Source: Bacillus australimaris
GTDB taxonomy: Bacteria; Bacillota; Bacilli; Bacillales; Bacillaceae
Direction: 5' to 3'
Length of the DNA: 64,000 bases
NCBI RefSeq assembly: GCF_001307105.1
Contig: NZ_LGYN01000001.1
Span: 682,001 to 746,000 of the forward strand
Shown: positions 9,337-20,664 of the stretch, one piece after another
How the letters are laid out: every line of letters begins with the position of its first letter
Position numbering within the stretch: position 1 is the stretch's first letter
Translations under genes and position numbers: made by a program
The notes under the pieces: generated by a model
The model's input: only the letters and a program-made list of their open reading frames with translations
Databases searched by the model: none
What the model was told of the DNA's origin: nothing

Positions 9337-9349
9337 TTTTTTATTCATA

Positions 9350-10288
9350 TTAAGACAATACTTTCATGACGTTCTTAACAGATTCAACAGAACGGTCAAG
9401 CTGACTTCTTTCTTCTTCTGTCAGTTCAAGCTCAATGATCTGCTCAAGGCCGTTTCCACCTACGATTGTTGGTACACCAAGGTAAATGCCTTCGTAGCCA
9501 TATTCACCTTCGAGGTATGCAATCGTTGGCATGACGCGGCGCTGATCTTTTAGAATCGCCTCAACCATTTCTACTAGTGAAGCAGCAGGTGCATAATAGG
9601 CACTACCGTTACCTAATAGGTTCACGATTTCGCCGCCGCCTTTTCTTGTTCTTTCAACAATCGCATCAATGCGATCTTTTGGAATCAATGTTTCAAGCGG
9701 GATACCGCCTGCATAAGAGTAACGAACAAGCGGAACCATGTCATCGCCATGTCCACCAAGGACAAAGCCCGTCACATCTTTAACAGATAGGTTTAATTCT
9801 TGAGCAACGAACGTACGGAAACGTGCTGTATCAAGAATGCCTGATTGTCCAATGACTTTTTCTTTTGGTAATCCTGATTCTTTATAAACTGCATATGTCA
9901 TTGCATCAACAGGGTTTGTTAACACAACAATAATGGCTTCTGGAGAATATTTAACGATTTCGCGTGTCACGCTACGCATGATTTTTTCATTTGTTGACAC
10001 GAGATCGTCACGGCTCATTCCCGGCTTTCTTGCAATTCCTGCCGTAATGACCACGACATCAGAACCGGCTGTATCTTCGTAGTTAGAAGTGCCTGTAATG
10101 TTCGCATCGAAGCCTTGAACAGGGCTTGCTTCCAGCATATCAAGAGCTTTCCCTTTTGTTGGGTTCTCAAGCTGCGGGATATCGACCAATACGACATCCG
10201 CTAATTCTTTTTGAGCTGTTAGAAATGCTGTAGTTGCTCCGGTAAAACCTGCTCCGATAACAGATACTTTTTTACGCTTGTTTGCCAT
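9350..10288 (-). CDS. mdh: Malate dehydrogenase
   Basis: The 312-residue NAD-dependent enzyme oxidises malate to oxaloacetate in the TCA cycle. It belongs to the lactate-dehydrogenase-like class of malate dehydrogenases: glycine-rich [11 protein letters not shown] at the N-terminus, substrate-binding Arg segments ([17 protein letters not shown]) and the catalytic His in [10 protein letters not shown]. The residue count equals B. subtilis Mdh. It lies 34 bp after icd, last gene of the citZ-icd-mdh cluster. Confidence 0.97.
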   Translation of the reverse strand: MANKRKKVSVIGAGFTGATTAFLTAQKELADVVLVDIPQLENPTKGKALDMLEASPVQGFDANITGTSNYEDTAGSDVVVITAGIARKPGMSRDDLVSTNEKIMRSVTREIVKYSPEAIIVVLTNPVDAMTYAVYKESGLPKEKVIGQSGILDTARFRTFVAQELNLSVKDVTGFVLGGHGDDMVPLVRYSYAGGIPLETLIPKDRIDAIVERTRKGGGEIVNLLGNGSAYYAPAASLVEMVEAILKDQRRVMPTIAYLEGEYGYEGIYLGVPTIVGGNGLEQIIELELTEEERSQLDRSVESVKNVMKVLS

Positions 10289-10322
10289 TTCCTTTTTCCC
10301 CTTTAACTTTAAAGTTTAAGAA

Positions 10323-11594
10323 TCAAGACAAGTTTTTGATGAGCTCGTCAGCAAACTCAGAACATTTCACTTCTGTTGCGCCATCCATTAATCTAGCAAA
10401 ATCGTATGTGACGACTTTAGATTCAATTGTTTTTTCAACAGATTGAATCACTAGATCAGCTGCTTCCTGCCAGCCAAGGTGCTCAAGTAAAAGCACGCCT
10501 GATAGAAGAACGGAAGATGGATTCACTTTATCTAGACCAGCATATTTTGGTGCTGTTCCGTGAGTCGCTTCAAAAATAGCGTGTCCTGTTTCGTAGTTGA
10601 TGTTCGCACCTGGTGCGATACCAATTCCACCAACTTGTGCTGCAAGTGCATCAGAGATGTAATCTCCATTTAAGTTCATTGTAGCTACAACGTCGAACTC
10701 AGCAGGACGAGTTAGGATTTGTTGAAGGAAAATATCTGCAATGCTGTCTTTGACAATGATTTTGCCTGCAGCTTCTGCTTCACTTTGCGCTTTGTTTGCC
10801 GCATCTTTTCCATCTTGTTCTACAATACGATCATATTGTGCCCATGTAAAGACCTTGTCGCCAAACTCTTTTTCAGCCACTTCGTAGCCCCAGTTTTTGA
10901 AAGCACCTTCTGTAAATTTCATGATGTTTCCTTTGTGAACAAGCGTCACAGATTTACGGCCTTGGTCAATTGCATATTGGATAGCCGCTCTGACAAGGCG
11001 AGATGTTCCCTCTTCAGAAACTGGCTTGATTCCGATACCTGACGTTTCTGGGAAACGGATTTTGTTCACACCTAATTCGTTTTGCAAGAAGTCAATTAAC
11101 TTCTTCACTTCGTCTGATCCTTTTGCATACTCGATTCCAGCATAGATATCTTCTGTGTTCTCACGGAAGATGACCATATCTGTGTCTTCTGGACGTTTCA
11201 CAGGAGATGGTACACCTTGGAACCAGCGAACTGGACGTAAGCATGTGAATAAATCTAGCTCTTGTCTAAGTGCCACGTTTAATGAACGGATTCCTCCGCC
11301 AATTGGCGTTGTCAGTGGTCCTTTAATCGCAATTAAGTATTCACGAATGTCTTCAAGCGTTTGCTCAGGAAGCCACTCTCCAGTTTTATTGTAAGCTTTC
11401 TCACCTGCATATACTTCTTTCCAAGTGATTTGTTTTTCACCTTTATATGCTTTTTCTACAGCTGCTTCAAGTACTCTTGATGCTGCTTTCCAAATGTCAG
11501 GACCGATTCCGTCCCCTTCGATAAACGGGATAATTGGATTGTTTGGTACATTCAATACGCCGCCAGTAACTGTAATTTTTTCGCCTTGTGACAA
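10323..11594 (-). CDS. icd: Isocitrate dehydrogenase (NADP)
   Basis: The 423-residue enzyme converts isocitrate to 2-oxoglutarate and CO2 with NADP. The substrate loop [13 protein letters not shown] contains the serine that enteric bacteria phosphorylate. The nucleotide site [13 protein letters not shown] and the metal-binding acidic residues near [12 protein letters not shown] are conserved. The start codon is TTG at 11594, preceded by GGGAGG at 8 nt; the family N-terminus (M-x-QGEKITV) fits only this codon. It lies between citZ and mdh. Confidence 0.96.
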   Translation of the reverse strand: MSQGEKITVTGGVLNVPNNPIIPFIEGDGIGPDIWKAASRVLEAAVEKAYKGEKQITWKEVYAGEKAYNKTGEWLPEQTLEDIREYLIAIKGPLTTPIGGGIRSLNVALRQELDLFTCLRPVRWFQGVPSPVKRPEDTDMVIFRENTEDIYAGIEYAKGSDEVKKLIDFLQNELGVNKIRFPETSGIGIKPVSEEGTSRLVRAAIQYAIDQGRKSVTLVHKGNIMKFTEGAFKNWGYEVAEKEFGDKVFTWAQYDRIVEQDGKDAANKAQSEAEAAGKIIVKDSIADIFLQQILTRPAEFDVVATMNLNGDYISDALAAQVGGIGIAPGANINYETGHAIFEATHGTAPKYAGLDKVNPSSVLLSGVLLLEHLGWQEAADLVIQSVEKTIESKVVTYDFARLMDGATEVKCSEFADELIKNLS

Positions 11595-11694
11595 TGATAT
11601 TACCTCCCAGGTTATGTAGTGAATATTTGAAACTTCTCAGCTTGATGTCTGCAAACAAAGAAGTTTTTCACGTGATTCGTTTTTGTGTTGATAT

Positions 11695-11727
11695 GGAGGC
11701 TGAATTAGTTGATTGAGATCAGCCTCC
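11695..11727. other. Hairpin in the citZ-icd intergenic region
   Basis: A perfect 9-bp stem (GGAGGCTGA / TCAGCCTCC) with a 15-nt loop lies just after the citZ stop codon. No T-run follows on the minus strand. It could stabilise or process the citZ-icd transcript and does not look like a full terminator. Confidence 0.45.
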
Positions 11728-11743
11728 GCTTATTCTATAAACA

Positions 11744-12862
11744 TTAGTCTCTTTCACTGATCGGAACAAAAGTTTGAAGATCAGGTCCAATGTAGTCAGC
11801 TCTTGGACGGATAAGACGGTTGTTGTCATATTGCTCTAGAATGTGAGCAATCCATCCAGAGAATCGGCTGATCACGAAAATTGGTGTAAACAAGTCATGA
11901 TCAATACCTAGACTGTGATATACAGATGCAGAATAAAAATCAACATTTGGTGGAAGATTTTTCTCTGATGTCACGATTTCCTCTGCGCGAACAGACATTT
12001 CATACCATTTCGGCTCGCCAGTGAGGTTTGTTAAACGCTGGCTCATTTCTTTTAGATGCTTTGCACGCGGGTCACCTTGACGGTATACGCGGTGGCCAAA
12101 GCCCATAATTTTTTCTTTCTTCTCTAGCTTACCATGAATATAGGAATCTACGTTTTCAACTTCGCCAATTTCTGAAAGCATCTTCATCACGCCTTCATTC
12201 GCGCCGCCATGAAGTGGTCCTTTCAGCGCACCGATAGCCGCTGTTACACCAGAGTAGATATCTGATAGTGTAGCAACACATACACGTGCTGTAAATGTCG
12301 ATGCGTTTAATTCATGATCCGCATGTAGAATGAGCGCCTTATCAATCGCTTCAATTTCTACTGGTGATGGCTCTTCGCCATTTAGCATATACAAGAAGTT
12401 CGCAGCATAGCTGTATTCTTCTTTTGGCTGTACAGGCTCAAGTCCTTTGCGAATGCGTGAAAACGCAGCGACTAGTCCAGAAATTTTCGCCTGTAAGCGA
12501 ATCGCCTTTCTGTAATTCGCTTCTTTGTCCATAATCTCTGATTCGTCATCGAGTAAACCTAGTAAGGATACCGCCGTACGAATCGCAGACATTGGATGAA
12601 CCCCATTGAGTGAATAAGATTTAAAATGCTCAATGATTTCTTGCGGAATCTGAGCATTTTCATTGAGCTGCTGTTTTAGTTCGCTCAACTCTTTCTCATT
12701 CGGCAGCTTTAAGTGCCATAACAGGTAGACAATTTCTTCGAATGTAGCTTTTTCAGTTAGATCATCGATATTGTACCCTACGTAAGTAAGAGTATCATCA
12801 ATAATTGAGCTTACAGATGAAGTTGTTGCCACGATACCTTCAAGACCTCTAGTTGCTGTCAT
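11744..12862 (-). CDS. citZ: Citrate synthase II
   Basis: The 372-residue protein condenses acetyl-CoA with oxaloacetate. Active-site segments are visible: HADHELNAST, GPLHGGANEGVM, GFGHRVYRQGDPR and the late HSLGIDHDLFTPIF with the catalytic Asp region. I set the start at 12862 (MTATRGLEG) because it has an AAGGGGAG site and the family N-terminus; a longer reading frame upstream would add 23 unrelated residues. The gene heads the citZ-icd-mdh cluster and has a long leader with a cre site. Confidence 0.95.
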   Translation of the reverse strand: MTATRGLEGIVATTSSVSSIIDDTLTYVGYNIDDLTEKATFEEIVYLLWHLKLPNEKELSELKQQLNENAQIPQEIIEHFKSYSLNGVHPMSAIRTAVSLLGLLDDESEIMDKEANYRKAIRLQAKISGLVAAFSRIRKGLEPVQPKEEYSYAANFLYMLNGEEPSPVEIEAIDKALILHADHELNASTFTARVCVATLSDIYSGVTAAIGALKGPLHGGANEGVMKMLSEIGEVENVDSYIHGKLEKKEKIMGFGHRVYRQGDPRAKHLKEMSQRLTNLTGEPKWYEMSVRAEEIVTSEKNLPPNVDFYSASVYHSLGIDHDLFTPIFVISRFSGWIAHILEQYDNNRLIRPRADYIGPDLQTFVPISERD

Positions 12863-12914
12863 GTTTAATCTCCCCTTTTTAAAAAGATTCCCCTTCGTTG
12901 CAGAATTCTCACTT

Positions 12915-12930
12915 TTGAAAGCGCTATCCA
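12915..12930 (+). promoter_or_regulatory. cre site (CcpA) in the citZ leader
   Basis: TTGAAAGCGCTATCCA matches the cre consensus WTGNAARCGNWWWCAW at 15 of 16 positions. It lies downstream of the promoter, about 50-70 bp before the citZ start, a position suited to a CcpA roadblock when preferred carbon sources are present. Confidence 0.65.
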
Positions 12931-13047
12931 ATCCGAATAAGATGGCAGCTTCAGAAAAGAAAATGCTTACATTTACCTATACGGTTAGAGCGCTTTTAGC
13001 CTCATATCTCTTGTGTGATCAATGAGTTCAAAATTAAGCCTATTCCC

Positions 13048-13076
13048 ATTATAAACAATAATCAGACATTTGTTAA
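13048..13076 (-). promoter_or_regulatory. sigma-A promoter for citZ
   Basis: On the minus strand -35 TTAACA (13071-13076) is followed after 17 nt by a perfect -10 TATAAT (13048-13053). Confidence 0.65.
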
Positions 13077-13202
13077 ATGTTTAACTATAATTTTTTTTGA
13101 TATTTTTTTTTCCAGTCTCCCATATAAGGCATGGAATAAAGGGATTTTGCTTCTTTTAATATATTTAATTATGTTTTTTTGCAAAAGCTCACACAAGAAA
13201 AA

Positions 13203-13237
13203 AATAAAAAAAGAAAGTGACATGAGCCACTCTCTTT
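13203..13237 (-). terminator. Terminator after ytwI
   Basis: A 10-bp stem with one mismatch (AAAGAAAGTG / CACTCTCTTT, 13210-13237) runs on the minus strand into a long T-tract. Confidence 0.75.
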
Positions 13238-13702
13238 TCATCCGCTGAAAAATTTCACAGCCTGCATCGCCAAATAAGCAATTCCTGCCCCGATGAGCGG
13301 ACCGACAGCCACACCTTTAAATAAGCTGACTGCTAAAATCGTACCGAACACAAGGGCTGCTGTAATATGCGGATCATTTTCGAGTAGCACAATGCCGTTT
13401 TTTGCAATGAGTGCTACTAATATACCCGCTCCAAGTGCTATCCAAGCATAGGAAGATTTCATCGCTTCACCAAGCTGCTTAAATCCAATGTCACCTGTTG
13501 CAATCGGAACGAGCACAGCAATTGTAATGACGGTGACCCCCCAATTGATGCCTTTAGATTGGAGAACCGGAAAAATTTTTTGATCCAGACCGATCAGTTT
13601 GATCGCAATCAGCACAGAAACCGCTAATATTAACGAATTGTTCTTTGCAATAAGTGCAATAACAAGTAAAAGAACCAAAAATAAATTTGCTTGAGTAAAC
13701 AT
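13238..13702 (-). CDS. ytwI: DUF441 family membrane protein YtwI
   Basis: A 154-residue hydrophobic protein with about five membrane segments and few charged residues. Sequence and position (between citZ and ytvI) match YtwI of B. subtilis, DUF441 family. No function is established. The ATG start has a good site (AAGGAAGGGG). It is divergent from ytvI. Confidence 0.85.
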   Translation of the reverse strand: MFTQANLFLVLLLVIALIAKNNSLILAVSVLIAIKLIGLDQKIFPVLQSKGINWGVTVITIAVLVPIATGDIGFKQLGEAMKSSYAWIALGAGILVALIAKNGIVLLENDPHITAALVFGTILAVSLFKGVAVGPLIGAGIAYLAMQAVKFFSG

Positions 13703-13802
13703 ACGCCGCCCCTTCCTTTCTTTTTATTGCGACCTTTTCATATTACTAATCTTTTTGAATAAAATGAAGTATCGGACATGCTGTTTTTTTGGAGGGGATT
13801 GT

Positions 13803-14921
13803 GTGAATCACACCTATGTAGCCATTTTTCTGCGAAGTTTGATGATGATCAGCATTGCCATTTTTGCGGTTGTCTTTTTATATCAGTCTTTTCCGTTTTT
13901 ATATCCTTTTTGGATCGCCCTTATTGTATCCTGTTTGATTCATCCAGCCGTATGCAAAATAGAAGAGATCACCGGGATGCCAAGAGGATTGGTTGTGGTC
14001 ATTGTTCTATTGCTCTTTTTAGTGGCAGCTGCCGGCTTCATTACGCTTTTAATAGCAGAGCTGATTTCAGGAAGTGCCTATTTAGCAAAGGTGCTGCCTA
14101 GCCATCTTGATCAAATGATGAATATTGTGGAGCGATTTTTCACAGATAAGATTTTGCCCTTATATCATGATGTAACAGCCCAATTCAACACACTTCAAGC
14201 AGGTCAAAAGGAATCCATTTTGGGACAAATTCAAGCACTCGGTGATGAAGCTGCCGCAAAAATCGGGACTTTTCTTTCAAAAACACTTGAGCTCATTCCG
14301 GCTTTTTTAGGTCTTTTGCCTGATGCAGCAGCAACACTGTTATTTTCTGCCCTGGCGACTTTTTTTATCACGAAAGATTGGTTTACGTTAAAATCATATG
14401 GCTCACGTATCTTTCCCGCAAAATGGATGGAGCATACACGCGCTATTTTAACTGAAATAAAAAAAGCCATTACCGGTTTTATGAAGGCTCAGCTTCTGCT
14501 TGTAGCCATGACCATTGGTATCGTATTGATTGGACTGATCATTTTAAAGGTCGAGCATGCCCTCGTGATTGCTTTATGTATTGGGCTCGTCGATCTACTT
14601 CCATATATCGGTAGCGGCACCGTTTTTCTACCGTGGATTATTTATTCTGCTATGACAGGAAACCTTTCACTCGCCATCGGGCTGGGTATTTTATATATTG
14701 TCGTGCTCATTCAAAGGCAAATATCAGAGCCAAAAGTCTTAAGTAAATCCATCGGGCTTAATCCTTTAGCAACGCTTGTGGCGCTGTTTGTCGGGTTAAA
14801 ATGGTTTGGTTTTCTTGGACTTGTCATTGGTCCCGCTTCCCTTGTCGTATGGCAGGCGTTTCGTAATGCAGGTGTTTTCAAAGATATTTATCAATACATT
14901 CGGTATGGCATGCCAAAGTAA
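13803..14921 (+). CDS. ytvI: AI-2E family transporter YtvI
   Basis: A 372-residue polytopic protein with about eight membrane segments and the conserved C-terminal region (IGLVDLLPYIGSGTVFLPW, then QRQISEPKVLSKSIGLNPLATL) of the AI-2E/PerM exporter family. Substrates of this family vary (autoinducer-2, ions, organic compounds), so none is assigned. I chose a GTG start at 13803, 5 nt after GGAGGGG; an ATG 48 bp upstream has no ribosome binding site. It is divergent from ytwI and convergent with fxsA. Confidence 0.85.
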   Translation: MNHTYVAIFLRSLMMISIAIFAVVFLYQSFPFLYPFWIALIVSCLIHPAVCKIEEITGMPRGLVVVIVLLLFLVAAAGFITLLIAELISGSAYLAKVLPSHLDQMMNIVERFFTDKILPLYHDVTAQFNTLQAGQKESILGQIQALGDEAAAKIGTFLSKTLELIPAFLGLLPDAAATLLFSALATFFITKDWFTLKSYGSRIFPAKWMEHTRAILTEIKKAITGFMKAQLLLVAMTIGIVLIGLIILKVEHALVIALCIGLVDLLPYIGSGTVFLPWIIYSAMTGNLSLAIGLGILYIVVLIQRQISEPKVLSKSIGLNPLATLVALFVGLKWFGFLGLVIGPASLVVWQAFRNAGVFKDIYQYIRYGMPK

Positions 14922-14946
14922 AAGAGACCTCGCCTGAAGGTCTCTT
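14918..14946. terminator. Terminator between ytvI and fxsA
   Basis: A perfect 9-bp stem (AAGAGACCT / AGGTCTCTT, 7-nt loop) lies between the two convergent genes. The minus strand shows TTTTAC after it; the plus strand has no clear T-run, so it mainly serves fxsA. Confidence 0.6.
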
Positions 14947-15334
14947 AACGGATAATCGTATAGCGATTGCGATTAGACATGTTTCTAAGCCAGCGTTCAA
15001 AGAGCGGCTTGATCCGCTTTCTCGTCACCGGAATGAGCAGCAAGGCCCCGATGAGATCTGATAAGAATCCTGGGATGAGCAGCAGCAGACCGCCAATGAG
15101 AATACAAAAACCATCGACAATCGCACCCCCTGGCATCTTGCCATATTGTAAATCTCGCTGCACTTTTTGGAAGGCTTCTATTCCTTGCTTTCTTGCAAAA
15201 TAAGCACCTAATGCACTTGTCAGCACAATAAGCAGCATTGTTGGTAAAATGCCAATGATTTTACTTGAGATTAAAAATAAACTAATTTCCACCGCAGGGA
15301 ACAGAATCAATAATAGTAGAAAATATTTCTTCAA
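14945..15334 (-). CDS. fxsA: FxsA family membrane protein
   Basis: A 129-residue protein with three hydrophobic segments near residues 3-20, 24-45 and 70-95 and a basic tail. It belongs to the FxsA family, whose E. coli member reduces exclusion of phage T7 by F plasmid; the native role in Bacillus is unknown. The best start is TTG at 15334, 6 nt after GAGGTG; an alternative GTG at 15343 would overlap that site. It lies between ytvI and pyk, as in B. subtilis. Confidence 0.85.
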   Translation of the reverse strand: MKKYFLLLLILFPAVEISLFLISSKIIGILPTMLLIVLTSALGAYFARKQGIEAFQKVQRDLQYGKMPGGAIVDGFCILIGGLLLLIPGFLSDLIGALLLIPVTRKRIKPLFERWLRNMSNRNRYTIIR

Positions 15335-15392
15335 CCATATCACCTCATGGGGTATCTTTCATCGAAAGCTGTTTACTTTTTTTAGTGTAACA

Positions 15393-15425
15393 TAAAAAAA
15401 GAGAGGAGTCAGACAACTCCCCTCT
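15393..15425 (-). terminator. Terminator after pyk
   Basis: A 10-bp stem (15400-15425, one G-U pair) is followed on the minus strand by seven T. Confidence 0.85.
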
Positions 15426-15433
15426 TGTATGAT

Positions 15434-17194
15434 TTAAAGGACGCTCGCACGGCCTTTATAGATCGCTCCGCGTGCTGGATCTACTGTAATCTCTTCGCCT
15501 TCTTTTAACAATGTTGTTGCGCTGTCAAGACCGACAATCACTGGAATGCCAAGGCTGAGGCCAACGACTGCTGCATGGCTTGTTAAGCCGCCTTCTTCTG
15601 TGATAAGGGCAGATGCTTTTTCTAAAGCTCCCATCATATCACGGTCTGTGCAGTTTGCGACTAGGATGGCACCATCGTACATTTTTTCGTCTGCTTCTTT
15701 TCCGCTTTGTGCAATGACAACCGGTCCGAATGCAGATTTACGTCCAATTCCTTGACCTTTCGCAATGATGTCACCGACAACATATACTTTCATTAAGTTC
15801 GTTGTCCCTGTTTCACCAACTGGCACACCTGCTGTAATCACAATTAAATCACCGTGTCTTACATAGCCTGTTTCAATAGACTTCTCTACTGCATTTTCAA
15901 GCATTTCATCAGTAGACGTCGTTTTTGAACCGCTCTTTGCAAATACACCGAATACGAGTGATAGCTTTCTCGCCACTGATTCGTTTGCTGTGACTGCTAC
16001 GATTGGTGCTTTTGGTCTATATTTTGAAATCATTCTCGCTGTATGTCCACTTTCCGTAGGTGTCACAATGGCTGCCACATCAAGCTTCATCGCTGTATGT
16101 GCAACAGATTGACCGATGGCATCAGTAATGCTGACTTCTACTTCTTCGCTTCTGCGAGAAAGAATGGCTTTATAGTTGAGCGCATCTTCTGAACGTGATG
16201 CAATATTATGCATCGTTTGTACAGCTTCCACTGGGTATGTTCCTGCTGCTGTTTCACCAGAAAGCATAATCGCATCTGTGCCGTCAAAAATAGCATTTGC
16301 CACGTCGCTTGCTTCCGCACGAGTTGGACGAGGGTTACGCTGCATGCTGTCCAGCATTTGAGTCGCTGTGATGACAGGCTTGCCTAAGCGATTGCATTTT
16401 TTGATCAGCATTTTTTGAACAAGTGGTACTTCTTCTGCCGGGATCTCTACACCAAGATCTCCACGAGCAACCATTAACCCGTCTGATACCTCAAGGATCT
16501 CATCGATGTTATCAACGCCCTCTTGGTTTTCAATCTTAGGAATGATTTGAATGTCAGCCGCATTATTCTTTTCAAGCAGCTCACGAATTTCAAGAACATC
16601 AGAAGCTCGTCTCACAAAAGAAGCAGCGATGAAATCGACGCCTTGTTCAATACCAAACAGAATATCATTGGCATCCTTTTCTGTAATACCTGGCAGGTTT
16701 ACACTGACGCCAGGTACGTTGACGCCTTTTTTATTTTTAAGCGTGCCTGTATTCATGACCTTTGTGAGTAGCTCTTTGCGGTCCTTGTTAATTTCTTTCA
16801 CTTCTAAACCAATTAGACCATCATCTAGTAAAATTGTTGAGCCTACTTCTACATCATGAATTAATTCTTCGTATGTCACACTAATTTTTTCCGTATTTCC
16901 AACAATGTCTTCCATACTAACGATAAGATCAGTACCAGCAACCAGCTCAATTGAGCCGTTTTCAACTGTACGTGTACGGATCTCTGGACCTTTTGTATCA
17001 AGAAGGATCGCAATGTCCTTGCCTAATGTTTTACCTGCTTTACGTATGTTTTCAATGCGTGCACCATGCTCTTCAAAATCTCCATGAGAGAAGTTTAGTC
17101 TGGCTACATTCATTCCTGCTTCAATCAATTCAGTCAGCTTTTCAATGCTTTCACTTGCTGGACCGATTGTACAAACGATTTTTGTCTTTCTCAT
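15434..17194 (-). CDS. pyk: Pyruvate kinase with C-terminal PEP-utiliser domain
   Basis: The 586-residue enzyme converts phosphoenolpyruvate and ADP to pyruvate and ATP. The N-terminus [14 protein letters not shown], the active-site segment [18 protein letters not shown] and [10 protein letters not shown] are characteristic. The last 110 residues form the extra domain of Bacillus and Geobacillus enzymes, with the [19 protein letters not shown] motif of PEP-utilising enzymes but no catalytic role known here. The ATG at 17194 lies 7 nt after AGGAGG; a GTG one codon earlier is less likely. It follows pfkA by 27 bp in one operon. Confidence 0.97.
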   Translation of the reverse strand: MRKTKIVCTIGPASESIEKLTELIEAGMNVARLNFSHGDFEEHGARIENIRKAGKTLGKDIAILLDTKGPEIRTRTVENGSIELVAGTDLIVSMEDIVGNTEKISVTYEELIHDVEVGSTILLDDGLIGLEVKEINKDRKELLTKVMNTGTLKNKKGVNVPGVSVNLPGITEKDANDILFGIEQGVDFIAASFVRRASDVLEIRELLEKNNAADIQIIPKIENQEGVDNIDEILEVSDGLMVARGDLGVEIPAEEVPLVQKMLIKKCNRLGKPVITATQMLDSMQRNPRPTRAEASDVANAIFDGTDAIMLSGETAAGTYPVEAVQTMHNIASRSEDALNYKAILSRRSEEVEVSITDAIGQSVAHTAMKLDVAAIVTPTESGHTARMISKYRPKAPIVAVTANESVARKLSLVFGVFAKSGSKTTSTDEMLENAVEKSIETGYVRHGDLIVITAGVPVGETGTTNLMKVYVVGDIIAKGQGIGRKSAFGPVVIAQSGKEADEKMYDGAILVANCTDRDMMGALEKASALITEEGGLTSHAAVVGLSLGIPVIVGLDSATTLLKEGEEITVDPARGAIYKGRASVL

Positions 17195-17221
17195 CACTGT
17201 TCCTCCTAAGGTCTTCTCGTT

Positions 17222-18522
<1,301 letters not shown>

Positions 18523-19500
18523 TTAGTTTACCCCAATATATTGATTTTCAATCGATACTTTCCCGATTGCTTTGTATTTTTGATATCTTTGTTCGACTAG
18601 TTCTTCAGGCGTTAGTTTGAGCAAAGATGTAAGTGACTGTTTTAATACTTTTTCCATGTAGGCTGCTTGTTGTTTCACGTCTCGATGTGCTCCACCTTGC
18701 ACTTCTTTAATAACATCATCTATAATATCTAATTCTTTTAGGTCTGGAGCGGTAATTTTCATTGATTCTGCAGCTTTTTTCGCAAGTGATGAGTCCTTCC
18801 AGAGCAGTGCTGCTGCACCTTCAGGTGAAATCACTGAATACGTTGAGTTTTCCAGCATGAATAGGTGGTTTCCTACGCCTAAGCCTAGAGCACCGCCGCT
18901 TCCGCCTTCTCCAATGACAATACAGACAACTGGTACACGAAGTCCTGCCATTTCGAATAGGTTTTTCGCAATTGCTTCACTTTGCCCGCGTTCTTCAGCT
19001 GCTTTACCAGGATAAGCTCCTTTTGTATCAATAAAGCAAATGATGGGGCGATTAAATTTATCTGCTTGTTTCATCAAGCGCAACGCTTTACGGTAGCCTT
19101 CTGGATGAGGCATTCCGAAATTACGGCGCAGGTTTTCTTTTGTATCTTTACCGCGCTGATGACCAATGACAGTGACAGGAAGACCTTTAAACGTGGCAAT
19201 TCCTCCAACGATCGCTTCATCATCACCATAAAAACGGTCACCGTGACATTCAAAAAAGTTGTCAAACAGCTCTTGAATGTAATCGAGAGTTGTTGGGCGC
19301 ATTGCATGCCGAGCAATCTGCACTCTGTCCCACGGCTTTAAATTTGTATAAATGTCCGCTTCAAGCTTGCTCAGACGTGTTTCAAGACGCTCAATTTCTG
19401 CACTTAAATCCATTTCTGAGTTTTGTGTGAACTTTTTCAGTTCATCAATTTTCGCTCGAAGTTCAATGACAGGTTTTTCAAATTCTAGTTCTCCAGCCAC
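18523..19500 (-). CDS. accA: Acetyl-CoA carboxylase carboxyltransferase subunit alpha
   Basis: The 325-residue subunit pairs with AccD to move the carboxyl group from carboxybiotin to acetyl-CoA, making malonyl-CoA for fatty acid synthesis. Typical segments are [41 protein letters not shown] and [15 protein letters not shown] (oxyanion region). The start is GTG at 19500, 8 nt after AGGAGGTG. It overlaps the end of accD by 16 bp, so the two subunits are probably translationally coupled for equal amounts. Confidence 0.96.
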   Translation of the reverse strand: MAGELEFEKPVIELRAKIDELKKFTQNSEMDLSAEIERLETRLSKLEADIYTNLKPWDRVQIARHAMRPTTLDYIQELFDNFFECHGDRFYGDDEAIVGGIATFKGLPVTVIGHQRGKDTKENLRRNFGMPHPEGYRKALRLMKQADKFNRPIICFIDTKGAYPGKAAEERGQSEAIAKNLFEMAGLRVPVVCIVIGEGGSGGALGLGVGNHLFMLENSTYSVISPEGAAALLWKDSSLAKKAAESMKITAPDLKELDIIDDVIKEVQGGAHRDVKQQAAYMEKVLKQSLTSLLKLTPEELVEQRYQKYKAIGKVSIENQYIGVN

Positions 19501-20360
19501 TCTCGTTCACCTCCTGTGCTGTGTAATGCTAAGATTCGGCCTAACGTTTCCTTCATCTCTGCACGATGGATCACAGCATCAAGCTGTCCATGCTTCAATA
19601 AAAATTCAGCCGTTTGGAAGTCCTCTGGAAGGTCTTCACGAATTGTTTGTTCAATGATTCTGCGTCCTGCAAAACCAATTAAAGCACCAGGTTCTGCAAA
19701 GTTATAATCACCGAGAGACGCAAAACTAGCTGATACACCGCCAGTTGTTGGGTTCGTCATCACAGAGATAATCAAACCTTTGTCCTCACTGAACAGCTTT
19801 AATGCTGAACTTGTTTTTGCCATCTGCATGAGACTGAGAATTCCCTCTTGCATTCTCGCTCCGCCAGATGCAGTAAAGATAATAAACGGCACCTTGTCCG
19901 CTTTTGCTTTCTCGATCGCCAGTGTAATTTTTTCACCAACAACCGATCCCATGCTGCCCATACGGAACGTGGCATCCATGACAGCAATTACAGCAGGCTT
20001 GCCTTCGATTTCACCTTTACCTGTGACAATGGCTTCATTCAAAGATGTTTTTTCTCTGTCTTTCTCAAGCTTTTCTTCGTAGCCTGGGAAACCGAGCGGG
20101 TTTTCTGAAATGAGGTGCCCGTTAAATTCTTCAAATGTGCCTTCGTCTAAAAGGCTTTCGATACGCTGTTTTGCATTCATTTGCAAATGTCTGCCGCAAT
20201 TCATACAAACACGTAAATTTTTATCTAGTTCTTTGGTGAGCATTATTTTTTTACATTGCGGACATTTGGTCATGATGCCTTCAGGCACATCTTGACTTGC
20301 CTGTTCAGAGGGTACAGATGCATATTTTTTCTTTTTACTGAAAATATTCTTGATTGACAA
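19485..20360 (-). CDS. accD: Acetyl-CoA carboxylase carboxyltransferase subunit beta
   Basis: The 291-residue subunit has the N-terminal zinc ribbon (CPQCKKIM ... CMNCG, near residues 33-55) and the crotonase-fold carboxyltransferase core ([24 protein letters not shown]). I chose a TTG start at 20360 because it lies 7 nt after GGGAGG and yields the family N-terminus ([19 protein letters not shown]). A longer frame to 20426 has no site and adds 22 odd residues. It forms the alpha2-beta2 complex with AccA encoded next to it. Confidence 0.95.
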   Translation of the reverse strand: MSIKNIFSKKKKYASVPSEQASQDVPEGIMTKCPQCKKIMLTKELDKNLRVCMNCGRHLQMNAKQRIESLLDEGTFEEFNGHLISENPLGFPGYEEKLEKDREKTSLNEAIVTGKGEIEGKPAVIAVMDATFRMGSMGSVVGEKITLAIEKAKADKVPFIIFTASGGARMQEGILSLMQMAKTSSALKLFSEDKGLIISVMTNPTTGGVSASFASLGDYNFAEPGALIGFAGRRIIEQTIREDLPEDFQTAEFLLKHGQLDAVIHRAEMKETLGRILALHSTGGEREWLEN

Positions 20361-20664
20361 ATGACTACCTCCCTTTTTGAAGGGTTTTTTCTTTACACGC
20401 ACATCCACTATTATAGGACATGTCATTACTGTACCGAAACTATTGTACTTTTTTTGTCAAACGCTGTCATCCTTCATTCAATTTTTTCAGTGGGGAATTG
20501 ATGAGAAATGAGTATGTGTTTGGGGCGCTGAGCAGTTGATATGTGTGAGTTGTGAACGTCTACAAAAAAATCTCATTCCGGATGAAAAAATTTTCGCGTA
20601 AGAGAGGAAATGGTGCACGTTTTCTCTCAAATTTGAGAAAGAACGTGCACACTTTTCCGATTGA
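20361..20664. other. 304-bp region between accD and ytsJ
   Basis: Near accD, a TTGACA on the minus strand (20456-20461) may be part of the accD promoter, but no -10 at standard spacing is convincing. Near ytsJ lies the long hairpin at 20613-20650. The middle part shows nothing I can name. Confidence 0.35.
20613..20650. terminator. Long hairpin after ytsJ
   Basis: A 38-nt near-perfect palindrome with 8-bp ends GTGCACGT / ACGTGCAC and an inner TCTCAAATTTGAGA. The T-runs after it are short on both strands. Its position just past the ytsJ stop codon suggests a terminator or transcript-end stabiliser. Confidence 0.5.

Larger units (their letters stand above)
12863..13237. other. 375-bp citZ upstream region
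   Basis: This gene-free stretch holds, from high to low coordinates, the ytwI terminator, the citZ promoter, a weak AT-rich spacer and a cre site. The predicted citZ leader is about 180 nt. A second cre-like sequence on the minus strand near 12988-13003 has three or more mismatches and is uncertain. In B. subtilis CcpC also controls citZ; I could not place its site. Confidence 0.5.

Noticed and set aside
13015-13248. 77-codon plus-strand open frame upstream of citZ
   Set aside because: It overlaps the citZ promoter and the ytwI terminator, is very AT-rich, and has no ribosome binding site or family resemblance.
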